In this document: in pieces, positions 7,934 through 17,400 of the stretch
Layout: each line of letters begins with the position of its first letter
Position numbering within the stretch: the first letter of the stretch is position 1
Origin: Bacteroidales bacterium
GTDB lineage: Bacteria > Bacteroidota > Bacteroidia > Bacteroidales > UBA932
NCBI GenBank assembly: GCA_017483985.1
Contig: JAFUUB010000028.1
Span: 1-26,713, forward strand
Reading direction: 5' to 3'
Length of the DNA stretch: 26,713 nt
Made by a program: the position numbers and the translations under genes
Notes under the pieces: generated by a model
The model's input: only the letters and a program-made list of their open reading frames with translations
Told to the model about the DNA's origin: nothing
Database searches by the model: none

Positions 7934-9247
7934 TTATTTGCAATAGAGGGCGACGATGGACTCGTAGAGCTCCTGCTTGCCGGAGGTCTGCTTCGGCTCG
8001 CCGTGCTCCTTGGCATAGGCGACCAGGTCTTCGAGGCTGAGCTTGCCTTCCTCGAATTCCTTGCCCTTGCCGCTGTCGAAGGAAGCGTAGCGCTCCTTGA
8101 GCATGGCCGGGATCGGGGATTCCTCGAGGATGGCGGCCGCATTCAGCAGGGCGCGGGCCATGGCATCCATGCCGCTGATGTGGGCGATGAAGATGTCCTC
8201 CGGATCCGTGGAATTGCGGCGGAGCTTGGCGTCGAAGTTGGTGCCGCCGTTGCCGAAACCGCCGTTCCGGATGATCTGGAGCATGGCCTGGGTCAGTTCG
8301 AAGTTGTCGATCGGGAACTGGTCGGTATCCCAGCCGTTCTGGGCGTCGCCGCGGTTGGCGTCGATCGAGCCCAGCAGGCCGTTGTCGACGGCGACGGCCA
8401 GTTCATGCTCGAACGTGTGGCCGGCGAGGGTGGCGTGGTTGACCTCGATGTTGACCTTGAAGTCCTTGTCCAGGCCGTTGGCGCGGAGGAAGCCGATGAC
8501 GGTCTCCGTGTCGACGTCGTACTGGTGCTTGGTCGGCTCCATCGGTTTCGGCTCGATCAGGAAGGTGCCGGTGAATCCGTTGGCGCGGGCATAGTCGCGG
8601 GCGGCCTTGAGCATGTTGGCCAGGTGGTCCTTCTCACGCTGCATCATGGTGTTGAGCAGGCTGGAGTAGCCTTCGCGTCCGCCCCAGAACACGTAGTTGG
8701 TACCGCCGAGCTTGATGGTGGCGTCGATCGCGTTCTTGATCTGGACGGCGGCGCGGGCAACCACGTCGAAATCCGGGTTGGTGGCGGCGCCGGTCATGTA
8801 GCGCTTGTTGCCGAAGACGTTGGCCGTTCCCCACAGCAACTTGATGCCCGTCTCGTCCATCTTGGTCTTGAGATAGTCGGTGATGGTCTTCATCCGCTCC
8901 TCATATTCCTCGATGGTGTCAGCCTCTTCGATGAGGTCCACATCGTGGAAGCAGAAATACCCGATGCCGAGTTTCTGCATGATCTCAAAGCCGGCGTCGA
9001 CCTTGTTCTTGGCGCGGCAGACCGGGCAGGCGCCCTCGTCCCATGCGTAGGAACGGGTCTGGCCGCCGAACTGGTCGCCGGAAGCCTGGCCCAGGGTGTG
9101 CCACCAGGCCATCGCGAATTTCAGCCAGTCTTTCATTTTCTTTCCGAGGACGACGCGCTCGGCGTCATAATAGTGGAAAGCCATCGGGTTTTTGCTCTCG
9201 GGTCCCTCGAACGGGATTTTACCGATTTGCGGGAAATACTCTTTCAT
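7934..9247 (-). CDS. xylA: Xylose isomerase
   Basis: The 437-aa enzyme converts D-xylose to D-xylulose in the cytoplasm using two divalent metals. It is full length and close to other group II (long) xylose isomerases. The catalytic pair is visible in CFHDVDL as H101 and D104. WGTANVF, FWGGREGY, IEPKPMEPTKHQYD and IEVNHATLAGHTFEHE carry the metal and substrate ligands. The start MKEYFPQIGKIPFEG is typical. It lies 5 nt after xylB and 7 nt before xylE, so the three are co-transcribed. Confidence 0.97.
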   Translation of the reverse strand: MKEYFPQIGKIPFEGPESKNPMAFHYYDAERVVLGKKMKDWLKFAMAWWHTLGQASGDQFGGQTRSYAWDEGACPVCRAKNKVDAGFEIMQKLGIGYFCFHDVDLIEEADTIEEYEERMKTITDYLKTKMDETGIKLLWGTANVFGNKRYMTGAATNPDFDVVARAAVQIKNAIDATIKLGGTNYVFWGGREGYSSLLNTMMQREKDHLANMLKAARDYARANGFTGTFLIEPKPMEPTKHQYDVDTETVIGFLRANGLDKDFKVNIEVNHATLAGHTFEHELAVAVDNGLLGSIDANRGDAQNGWDTDQFPIDNFELTQAMLQIIRNGGFGNGGTNFDAKLRRNSTDPEDIFIAHISGMDAMARALLNAAAILEESPIPAMLKERYASFDSGKGKEFEEGKLSLEDLVAYAKEHGEPKQTSGKQELYESIVALYCK

Positions 9248-9252
9248 AATGC

Positions 9253-10791
9253 TTATTGTGTTTTCAGTTGTTTTTCCAGTTCTTCCTTCCAGACCGCATA
9301 AGCGGCTGCATATTCCTCCTGGTGGTCCGGTTCGATGACCTCCAGCCGTTCCAGGGTGGCAAAAGCCTCGTTGTGGTCCTTGTAGATGCCCGCGCCGATG
9401 CCGGCACCCTTGGCGGCTCCGACGCTGCCGTCCGTGTTGAACAGCTCGATGGTCGCTCCGGTCGTGCCCGCCAGAGCTTCGCGGAACATCGGGCTGAGGA
9501 ACATGTTGGCCTTGCCGGCGTGGATCTTCCGGATATTCATCCCCATCCCGGCCATGATGTCCATGCCGTATTTGAAGGAGAAGACGATGCCTTCCTGCGC
9601 CGCACGGATCAGGTGGCTGCGGTTGTGGATGTTGAAGTTCAGTCCGAAGACATGGCAGCCGGTCTCCCGGTTGCCCAGCACGCGCTCGGCCCCGTTGCCG
9701 AAGGGCAGGATGCCGACGCCGTCGCAGCCGATCGGGACCGCCGAGGCGATCTGGTTCATCTGCGTATAGTGGAAATCATCGGGGCAGACGTTGCGGCGGA
9801 TCCAGGAATTGAGGATGCCCGTGCCGTTGATGCACAGCAGGATGCCCAGGCGGTCCTGCTCCGGGGTATGGTTGACGTGGGCGAAGGTGTTGACCCGGGA
9901 TTGCGGATCATAGTTCACCTTGCCGGAGACGCCGTACACAACGCCGGACGTTCCGGCGGTCGAGGCTACCTCTCCCGGTTCGAAGACGTTGAGGGACAGG
10001 GCGTTGTTGGGCTGGTCGCCAGCCCGGTACGTAATCGGGGTACCTTCGGCCAGTCCCAGTTCTTCCGCAGCGGCCCGGCAGACCCGGCCCTGCTCGGAGA
10101 ACGTCGGAACGATGTCGGCGAGGATGTCCCGGCTGAATCCGAATTCATCCAGCAGGAAATCCGCCACCCGGCCTTCCCGGAAGTCCCAGAACATGCCTTC
10201 CGACAACCCGCTGATGGTGGTGCAGGCCGTTCCGCTGAGTTTCAGGGCGATGTAGTCGCCCGGGAGCATGATTTTGTGGATCCGTTCGTATACATAGGGC
10301 TCATTCTCCTTGACCCAGGCCAGCTTGGCGGCCGTGAAGTTGCCCGGAGAGTTGAGCAGGTGGGACAGGCAGCGGTCTTCACCGAGATGTCGGAAAGCCT
10401 TCTCGCCGTAGGGGACGGCCCTTGAGTCGCACCAGATGATCGACGGGCGGAGCGGTTCCCAGTCCTTGTCCACGCAGACCAGGCCGTGCATCTGGTAGGA
10501 GATGCCGATGGCGGCGATGTCCCGGGCCACGGAAGAAGTATCGGGACTGCTGCCCGAACTGCCGACGGATCCGGGTTTCTGGCCGGATGCCTGCGCCAGG
10601 ACGTCCCTGGTGACATGTTTGAGGTTCTGCCACCACATCTCCGGCTCCTGTTCGGCCCATCCGGGCTGCTCCGACAGGATCGGCGCTTCGATTTTGGGAA
10701 AGTAGGATGTCGCGACGCACTTGCCGGTCCCGGCGTCCACGATGGAGGCCTTTACCGAGGAACTTCCGACATCATAGCCAAGCAGATACAT
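9253..10791 (-). CDS. xylB: Xylulokinase (FGGY carbohydrate kinase)
   Basis: This 512-aa kinase phosphorylates D-xylulose to D-xylulose-5-phosphate, the entry to the pentose phosphate pathway. The N-terminal FGGY domain opens with MYLLGYDVGSSSVKAS (phosphate-binding motif), and ISYQMHGLV (98-106) is a xylulokinase-type substrate motif. The catalytic aspartate is D259 in RAGDQPNNA, and the C-terminal domain carries ASTAGTSGVVYG. Residues about 69-91 form a glycine/serine-rich insertion that looks like a flexible loop and is unusual for the family. It is the first gene of the xyl block and has its own promoter in the 91-nt gap after the LacI-type regulator gene. Confidence 0.95.
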   Translation of the reverse strand: MYLLGYDVGSSSVKASIVDAGTGKCVATSYFPKIEAPILSEQPGWAEQEPEMWWQNLKHVTRDVLAQASGQKPGSVGSSGSSPDTSSVARDIAAIGISYQMHGLVCVDKDWEPLRPSIIWCDSRAVPYGEKAFRHLGEDRCLSHLLNSPGNFTAAKLAWVKENEPYVYERIHKIMLPGDYIALKLSGTACTTISGLSEGMFWDFREGRVADFLLDEFGFSRDILADIVPTFSEQGRVCRAAAEELGLAEGTPITYRAGDQPNNALSLNVFEPGEVASTAGTSGVVYGVSGKVNYDPQSRVNTFAHVNHTPEQDRLGILLCINGTGILNSWIRRNVCPDDFHYTQMNQIASAVPIGCDGVGILPFGNGAERVLGNRETGCHVFGLNFNIHNRSHLIRAAQEGIVFSFKYGMDIMAGMGMNIRKIHAGKANMFLSPMFREALAGTTGATIELFNTDGSVGAAKGAGIGAGIYKDHNEAFATLERLEVIEPDHQEEYAAAYAVWKEELEKQLKTQ

Positions 10792-10820
10792 AGGGTGGTT
10801 CAGTAGATTGGTTATTTCGA

Positions 10821-10840
10821 TTTAACGTTTTGCAAATGTA
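10821..10840. promoter_or_regulatory. Candidate LacI-type operator at the xylB promoter
   Basis: TTTAACGTTTTGCAAATGTA overlaps the -7 box and the start of transcription, has a central AACGTT palindrome, and matches 17 of 20 bases of the element at 22085-22104 before GH3. LacI-family operators often have a central CG; binding here is inferred. Confidence 0.4.
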
Positions 10841-10863
10841 TGTTTTTTCCGGGCGAAAACCAA
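10833..10863 (-). promoter_or_regulatory. Internal promoter of xylBAE
   Basis: On the minus strand TTG (10861-10863), 20 nt, TACATTTG (10833-10840) matches the Bacteroidetes promoter pattern. It would let xylBAE be expressed apart from the upstream glycosidase genes. Confidence 0.7.
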
Positions 10864-10879
10864 GGGCTGGCCGGAAAAA
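10844..10879. repeat. Perfect 9-bp inverted repeat around the xylB -33 box
   Basis: TTTTTCCGG (10844-10852) and CCGGAAAAA (10871-10879) flank the -33 TTG with an 18-nt spacer. Neither strand has a T-tract after the stem, so it is not a standard terminator. It could be a binding site for another regulator, or an RNA hairpin at the end of the lacI message. Confidence 0.55.
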
Positions 10880-10882
10880 CGT

Positions 10883-11911
10883 CTATTTATACTCCTGGAC
10901 GATCCCCTTGATGACGGTGACGTCCTGCATGCCGGAGATGTCCTCCCCGCGTTCTTTCGCTTCGATGATCTTCAGGAGGTAGTCGGCGGCCTGCCGGGTG
11001 ATGTCCTCGAGCGGCTGGACGATATAGGGGATCGGCGGGTCGAACACTTCATAGACGTTGGAATAGTCGAAGCCGACCAGCCGGATGTCCCGCTGGGGGT
11101 GGATGCCCCGGCGCAGCAAGGCCTTGATGACGGCCACCGACAGGACGTTCGAGGCCAGGATCAGGCCGTCGGTCCCGCGTTCGGCGACCTGGGCCGCCAC
11201 GTTCTCGGATTCTTCCCGGACCCGGTCGAACGGAAGCCGGTAGATATGGCGTTCCGCCTCGTCGCCGCCCATCTGCTCGCGGAACCGCTCCTCACGGTCG
11301 GTCATGGAGGAGACGCGCATGCCGTAGGTGACCATTTCGATGTTCCGGCAGCCTTGTTCGCGGAGGATCCGGAAGGCCTGGTCGACCATGTCGGCATTGT
11401 CCGTCAGGACGGACGGGATCCGGTAATCCGGATGATGCCGGTCGATGACGACAAAGGGATAACGGGTCTTGATCAGGTACTCCAGGGACGGGCCGCTGCC
11501 TTCGCAGGGGACGATGATGAAGCCTTCCACATCCTTGTCGATGAAGGAGCGGACGAGCTGCTCGAATTTCCTCGGATCCTCGTCCGTGCTGCCGAACAGG
11601 ACCGTGTAGCCGTGCTTGGCGGCCACGTTCTCCAGTTCCCGGGCGATGATCCCGTAAAAGATGTTCGCCATGTCGGAGAGAATGGCGCCGATGACGCGGG
11701 AGCGGCCCTTGCGCAGGGCACGGGCGGCCGAGTTGGGCTGATAGTCCATCTCAGCGGCTACCTTGAGGATGCGTTCGCGCGTGACGTCGCTGACGCGGTA
11801 CCGTTTTTTCCCATCCGCTCCGATCGTGTTGTTCATAACAAAGGATACCAGAGACTTCGATACGCCTGCCTTCTCTGCGATATCCCGGATCGTTACATTT
11901 TTTTTAGCCAT
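10883..11911 (-). CDS. LacI-family regulator, probable xylose/glycoside operon regulator
   Basis: The 342-aa protein has an N-terminal LacI helix-turn-helix (VTIRDIAEKAGVSKSLVSFV, residues 6-25), a hinge helix (YQPNSAARALRKGRS, about 57-71) and a periplasmic-binding-protein-like sensor domain that ends near residue 340. It should repress or activate in response to a sugar ligand. It is encoded inside the cluster, 5 nt after the DUF1573 gene and 91 nt before xylB, so it probably controls its own operon. Xylose or a xylose-containing glycan is the likeliest signal by context; the sequence does not show the ligand. Confidence 0.92.
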   Translation of the reverse strand: MAKKNVTIRDIAEKAGVSKSLVSFVMNNTIGADGKKRYRVSDVTRERILKVAAEMDYQPNSAARALRKGRSRVIGAILSDMANIFYGIIARELENVAAKHGYTVLFGSTDEDPRKFEQLVRSFIDKDVEGFIIVPCEGSGPSLEYLIKTRYPFVVIDRHHPDYRIPSVLTDNADMVDQAFRILREQGCRNIEMVTYGMRVSSMTDREERFREQMGGDEAERHIYRLPFDRVREESENVAAQVAERGTDGLILASNVLSVAVIKALLRRGIHPQRDIRLVGFDYSNVYEVFDPPIPYIVQPLEDITRQAADYLLKIIEAKERGEDISGMQDVTVIKGIVQEYK

Positions 11912-11916
11912 GGTTA

Positions 11917-12657
11917 TTATTTTGCGATTGCTTTGATCTTCAAAACCTTGTCAAGTATCTTTCCGTTTGATTCCACCCGGACGGGAATCCACAGCGTATC
12001 GTTGGGGGCAATGCCGTCCGGCATGGTGAACCGCACGTGCAGCGTGTCCCTGCCGCCGGTGTCCAGGTGCAGGGGGCTGCGGAGACGGACGGCACCGGCA
12101 TGTTCGCCTTCGGGCGTGAAGGACAAGTCCATCGGCCGGTCGGTCCCGTTGGCGTAGCGGAAGAAGATGTCGCCCGTTTCCCCGGCCTCCCGGCGTCCGT
12201 AATGGAGGACTTCGTGGCTGAGGTGGAGCCCCTGCCCGAAATCATAGGGGTGGTCTTCCTCGACCGGGTGGTCCATCCCGATGACCTCACCCTTGAAGAT
12301 GAAGCTCCGGACCGTCTTCCCGTCATTGTAATTGACCAGGATCTCTTCCATGAACCGCCCCGGGCGGTATGCCGGGTCGTAGGTGACGGTGATGCGCTGG
12401 TCGGCTCCGGGCGCGACCGGCGTCCGGTCGAGTTCCACCTTCGTGCAGCCGCAATACGTATAGGTTTGCAGCGGTACGAGGGTATCGCCGGTTTCATTCC
12501 GGATGACCAGCCGGAACGTGACCGGTCCGTCCGCTTCCCGGATCGTTCCCAGGTCGGCTTCCAGGTTGTCTGCGGTCCGGATCTCCCGGATGCCGCTTTT
12601 CTGTCCGCAGGCGATCAGCGCCGGCAGGAGCAGGAGAAGGAATCCTTTCAGTTTCAT
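11917..12657 (-). CDS. DUF1573-family lipoprotein
   Basis: This 246-aa protein has a lipoprotein signal with lipobox ALIAC (Cys17). The residues after the cysteine (GQKSG) are not acidic, so a periplasm-facing membrane anchor is more likely than surface display. Residues about 30-125 match the DUF1573 Ig-like fold with its hallmark CGCT (YTYCGCTKVELDRTPVAPG). A second beta-rich, probably Ig-like half follows (DFGQGLHLSHEVLHYG onward). DUF1573 proteins are common in Bacteroidetes, but I know of no established biochemical function. The start overlaps the GH29 stop by 4 nt (ATGA), and it ends 5 nt before the LacI-type gene, so it is part of the operon. A binding or scaffold role for glycans or enzymes is possible but unproven. 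Confidence 0.85.
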   Translation of the reverse strand: MKLKGFLLLLLPALIACGQKSGIREIRTADNLEADLGTIREADGPVTFRLVIRNETGDTLVPLQTYTYCGCTKVELDRTPVAPGADQRITVTYDPAYRPGRFMEEILVNYNDGKTVRSFIFKGEVIGMDHPVEEDHPYDFGQGLHLSHEVLHYGRREAGETGDIFFRYANGTDRPMDLSFTPEGEHAGAVRLRSPLHLDTGGRDTLHVRFTMPDGIAPNDTLWIPVRVESNGKILDKVLKIKAIAK

Positions 12658-14411
12658 AGGCCGCTGACCGTATCGTTATAAAGTGCAAAACCGTTCAGTA
12701 CCGGACAGGCTAGGGCCGAGGTGATCTTCAGCCGGACGGCATCTGCCGTCACCGTGCTTCCGAGGATGATCCGTTTGTGTCCGATGGTCGTTTTCTCTCC
12801 GTCCCCCCAGTCGGACCATTGTCCGCCCTTCCGGACCTGGATTTCGAAACGCTCCACGCGTTGTCCCAGGGGGATGTATTCCTGTAGCTGGACCCGGTTG
12901 AACGTCTTGCTGCCGTCGAGGGTGAAGGTGATGTCGGCGGTCTTCACGCCGTCATCCGTTGCAAAATAGGTGTCGTAATCCCCGTCCAGCAGGTGGGCCG
13001 GACCGAAGGAGGCTTCATCCTTTCCGCGGATGGAGGAGGCCGTGGCCTTGGCCCCGGCTGCGAGGTCGGTCCCGAAGACCTGGTCGCGCATCTGTTTGAA
13101 AGCCTCCAGGACTTCTTTTTCCTTGGCATCGATCACGCCCGTCCGGTTCGGCGGTACGTTCATCAGGAAGACCGAATTGCGGCCGACGCTCTGGTAATAG
13201 ATCTCCATCAGCCGCTTGGCGCTCTTCCGCCCGTCGTCCGGTCCCCAGAACCATCCGTTGTTGTCTCCGATGTCCTGGATGCTGAAATCGCACTCGGCCG
13301 GGATCCACGCGCTCCCGCCTTTGTCACCGGACCACAGGTAGCTCCCGTAGGCCCCGGGCAGGGAACTCTGGGATGCGCCGTGGGCGGAAGGGGAGAAGGT
13401 GCTCCAGTTGGTTTCTCCGGCATTGCCGTCTTCGTTGCCGACCCAGCGGCAGCCCGGCCCGACATTCGAGAAGATGACGACGTCCGGATTCTTGGCCTGG
13501 ATGGCGGCGTTGACGTTGCTGAAGTTCAGGTTGCCGGCATGGTTGCCGTCCAGCCAGAACTCGGTCAGCGTCCCGTACTGGCCTTCCGCCAGGCTCTTGA
13601 TGGCGTTGATGTATTGGTCCTCGTAGGCCGATTCGCTGCCGGCAAGCTTGTCCCAGGGGGAAAGGTAGATACCGAAATGGACGCCGTATTTCTTGCAGGC
13701 GTCGGAAACCAGTTTCAGGATGTCCTTGTTGTACGGTTCGGGGCAGGCGGCGATGTCGCAGGTGCTTTCCGGATTGTCCCACAGGCTGAAACCGTCGTGG
13801 TGCTTGGCGGTCAGGATGACCTCCTTGAATCCATTGTCGGCCGCGGTCTTGACCCACTGGTCGCAGTCCAGGGCGGACGGTTGGAAGTGGCTGACCAGTT
13901 CCGCGGCGCTGTAGGTGGCTTTCTCTCCGTCGTAGCCGGAGAAGGTCGCCGGACCGAAATGGTAGAACATGATCAGTTCCTGCCGCTGCCAGGCGACCTG
14001 CCCGTCCGTCGGAACGGTCCCGTAGGCCGCGGGTGCCTGGGCGTCGGGCTGCGGATCGGGTCCGGGTGCTGGGGGCTCCGGTTTGTCCGGGTCGGCGACC
14101 GTGACTTGGCAGGTGGCCGTGAATCCGCCGGAATAGGTCCGGACGATCACGTTCGTGGTTCCCTCGGAGACGGCCGTGACGGTCCCTTCGCGGACCGTGG
14201 CGATGTTCTTGTCCTCGGTTTTCCAGGTGAGGGTCGGATCGGTCGCGTCCGCCGGTTCGAGGGTGGCTTCCAGCCGGGCTGTCTGGCCGGGGGCGAGGTT
14301 CAGTTCGGTCTTGTCCAGGTGTACGCCCTGGACGTCAATCGTCGCCGGGCCTGTCTTTCCACAGGCGGCCAGTACCGGCAGGATCAGGATGGTCAGTAAA
14401 GTTTTTCTCAT
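12654..14411 (-). CDS. GH29 alpha-L-fucosidase with Ig-like and F5/8-type C domains (lipoprotein)
   Basis: The 585-aa enzyme should remove terminal alpha-L-fucose. After a lipobox (LAAC, Cys17) come a BIG2-type Ig-like domain (about 25-107), a proline-rich linker (about 107-127), the GH29 catalytic barrel (about 133-440) and a C-terminal F5/8 C (discoidin/CBM32-like) domain (about 445-580). Visible GH29 features are MFYHFGPATF, LTAKHHDGFSLW (200-211) and EFWLDGNH, whose D288 is the expected nucleophile. The FHFG-type opening and the C-terminal CBM32-like domain resemble the alpha-1,3/1,4-fucosidase subfamily B, but I cannot fix linkage. CGKTG after the lipobox is not a surface-export signal. 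It overlaps GH2 and DUF1573 by 4 nt each. Confidence 0.9.
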   Translation of the reverse strand: MRKTLLTILILPVLAACGKTGPATIDVQGVHLDKTELNLAPGQTARLEATLEPADATDPTLTWKTEDKNIATVREGTVTAVSEGTTNVIVRTYSGGFTATCQVTVADPDKPEPPAPGPDPQPDAQAPAAYGTVPTDGQVAWQRQELIMFYHFGPATFSGYDGEKATYSAAELVSHFQPSALDCDQWVKTAADNGFKEVILTAKHHDGFSLWDNPESTCDIAACPEPYNKDILKLVSDACKKYGVHFGIYLSPWDKLAGSESAYEDQYINAIKSLAEGQYGTLTEFWLDGNHAGNLNFSNVNAAIQAKNPDVVIFSNVGPGCRWVGNEDGNAGETNWSTFSPSAHGASQSSLPGAYGSYLWSGDKGGSAWIPAECDFSIQDIGDNNGWFWGPDDGRKSAKRLMEIYYQSVGRNSVFLMNVPPNRTGVIDAKEKEVLEAFKQMRDQVFGTDLAAGAKATASSIRGKDEASFGPAHLLDGDYDTYFATDDGVKTADITFTLDGSKTFNRVQLQEYIPLGQRVERFEIQVRKGGQWSDWGDGEKTTIGHKRIILGSTVTADAVRLKITSALACPVLNGFALYNDTVSGL

Positions 14412-17400
14412 TTGAAGTCGGTTTTCAGGATCCGGCTGAGCCGCATGCCGGGTACGAAGGTCAGGTTGAAGTCATAGTCCTTGTCGCTCCACAAGGTGCG
14501 GTCCTGCTCCGGACGGGCGCCCCAGCTGTCATACCCGCCGACACCGGTCATCCGGTGGTCCAGGCACAGCTCGACGTAATCCCGTACGGGGATGTCGTTG
14601 ATGTGTTTGTGCGGTTTTTCTGCAGGATTGTTGTCCAGGTTTTCGATGCTGCAGCGCAGGGCGTTGAACTCAAAGAGCGGGTCGGCGACGACCGTCATCC
14701 CGCCGATGGCGAGCCAGGTACAGTCGATGTGGTGGCCGCTTTCCTGGGGCCGGACATAGGGGTAGCAGGATTCCCGGGCGGATGCCTCATACAGGCTGAT
14801 GTCCGTGCCGCTGTAGCGGTCCCAGTAATTCTCCTGCGGACCGCGTCCGAAATAGCGGAACCGGTCGGCGCTGGCGGGGAGCCGCATCCGCAGTCCCAGT
14901 CGGGGCAGTTCCAGGTTCGGGACGGTGCCGCCTCGCAGGCTGCTGTGGATCTGCAGGATTCCTTTCCGGTCCAGGGTGTAGACCACGGTGTAGGTCCCGC
15001 CCTGCGGCAGGGTATAGATGACCGTCATGGCATTCCCGTCCAGGGAGACGGCCGCGTCGAATTCATGGGATGCCTGCTTCCAGGCGGCGGCACGCTGCGG
15101 AAGTCCGTTGCCGTTGTCGTTGTCGACGGGGGCGCGCCAGAAATTCGGGCGGATGCCGAAGTCGCTGTCGACCAGGTCTTTGCCCTTGTAGGCATAGCGG
15201 GTGACGATGCCTTTTTTCTTGTCGAAGACCAGTTCGGCCTTCCGGCTGCGGAGGATGGCCTCGGTCGCTGTTTCTTCAGCGGTGACACCCTTGGAACTGT
15301 ACTTCCAGGCCCGGCTCTTGGCGCCCTGGGCGAGGAATTCCTGGCCGGTTGCGACCACGGTGCCTTTGGCCAGCAGCGGCGTGTCGGCCGTGTTGACGGC
15401 TTCGAAGCGGATGAAATAGGTCTTGCCGCGGCGGTAGCGCGGAAGCCTGGCGGAGAATTCCTGCGTCTGCTGCGGTCCGGCGGTGAGGGCGACGGAGCCC
15501 TCGCGGACCTTCTTCCCGTCCGCCTCGATCCACCAGCGCAGCTGATATCCTTCGAGGGTCCTGAAATAGAACCGGTTGGTCACGGCGAAACGGCCCTGGA
15601 GGGGATCCACCGTGGAGACGTGGATGTCCTGGTACGCGTGGCGGACTTCCACGCTGGCCGGGTGCGGTGTGCGGTCCGGATTGACGAGGCCGTTGCAACA
15701 GAAGTTGTTGTCACTCGGCATATCCACGCCGTAATCGCCGCCATAGGTAAAATACGTGTTGCCCTGGCCGTCCTGTTCGAGGAGGCCCTGGTCGACCCAG
15801 TCCCAGATGAACCCGCCCTGGAGGTTGGGCCATTTGTAGATCTGTTCCCACTGCAGGTCCAGGGAACCGGTGGAGTTGCCCATGGCATGGGCGTATTCCG
15901 ACGGAACGACCGGGCGGTCGGAACCCTGCTCTCCCATCCGGCGGAACCAGTCCGCACCGGGATACTGGGGAACGAGCATGTCCGTATTCCATTCCTGCTC
16001 AGCCCGCTCGTAGCAGACGGGACGGTTCTGACCCTCCTTCTCCAGGTCCTTGAGCCGGCGGTAGGCCTCGTAGAAATTGACGCCGTTGCCCGCTTCGTTG
16101 CCCAGGGAGAGGATGGTGACGCAGGGATAGTTGCCCGTGCGGCGGTACATGTTCAGGATCCGGTCGAAGTGCTTGGCCCGCCAGGCCGGGTTGTTACCCA
16201 GGGTCCGGTCCAGGTTGTAGCCCATTCCGTGGGATTCCACGTTGGCCTCGTCGTAGACATAAAAGCCGAGGCTGTCGCAGAGTTCGTAGAAGAAACGGGG
16301 CTGGGGATAGTGGCAGGTCCGGATGGCATTGATGTTCAGGCTCCTCATCAGCCGGAGGTCCTGCAGGACCTGTTCCCTGGTTACGTAGTGGCCGGTTTCG
16401 GGGTTGTGCTCATGGAGATTGACGCCCTTGAACTTGACCGGCTGGCCGTTGACCAGGAAGACCGGGAAAGACCGGCCGTCCTTCTCGATCTGCGTGATCT
16501 CCAACCGGCGGAATCCCACATGGAAACGGGTCCATTCACCGTCCGCCTGCATCAGCAGGGTGTAGAGTTCCGGCGTCACGGCCGACCAGCGGCGGACGCC
16601 GGGCACCGTTCCGGTAAAGACATCCTTGCCGGCATTCCCTTCCTTCCGGCCTTCGAGGACGGTCTTCCCCTCCTTGTCGAGGAGCTTGTAGGAGAACTGC
16701 TGAGCATCGTAGACCGTCAGGCGGAATTCGCCGTTCTGCAGGCTTTCGTCCAGGGTAGAGACCACCTCGAAATCGAAATCCCGCCGCCGGGCCTCGCTGG
16801 ACAGGTAGACATCCCGCTCGATGCCGCTCAGGCGCCAGAAGTCCTGGCATTCCAGGTACGATCCGGTACTCCAGCGGTAAATGGTCAGCAGGATCTCATT
16901 CTCCCCTTCGCGGAGCAGCGGGGTGATGTCGAAGCGGGCGAGGGATTTGGAATCTTCGCAGTAGCCGGCCTGCCGGCCGTTGATGCTGACATAGACCCCC
17001 GATTTGGCGCCGGCCAGGTTGAGGTAGACCTCACGTCCCGCCCAGTCTCCGGGGAGGGTGAACGTCCGGCGGTACCGGCCGACGGGAATGTCTTCCGGAA
17101 GGGTTGGAGGCTGCGGGTCCTTCGGCGCAAACTCGTAGGGGATATTGACATAGATCGCGGTACCGAAGCCCTGGACTTCCCAGTTGCCCGGGACCCGGAT
17201 TTTCGTCCAAGCCGGTTCCTGCCGATCGTCGTCCGCATAGGCGAAGTCCCATTCTCCGTTCAGGTCCAGGTAGTTGGGGCTCTGCTCGAAACGGCCTTCC
17301 AGCGCCTGCCGTTCCGTCGGCCAGAAAAAGACCTCGGTACGGCGCGTCTGGGCGCCGATCCCCGTCATGCCGATGTCGCGGTGGGGAGGTGTCTGGGCGC

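Noticed and set aside
7927..8142. Upstream extension of the xylE frame to 8142
   Set aside because: The added 72 residues are arginine/serine-rich and lie inside xylA. The ATG at 7926 gives a standard MFS N-terminus.
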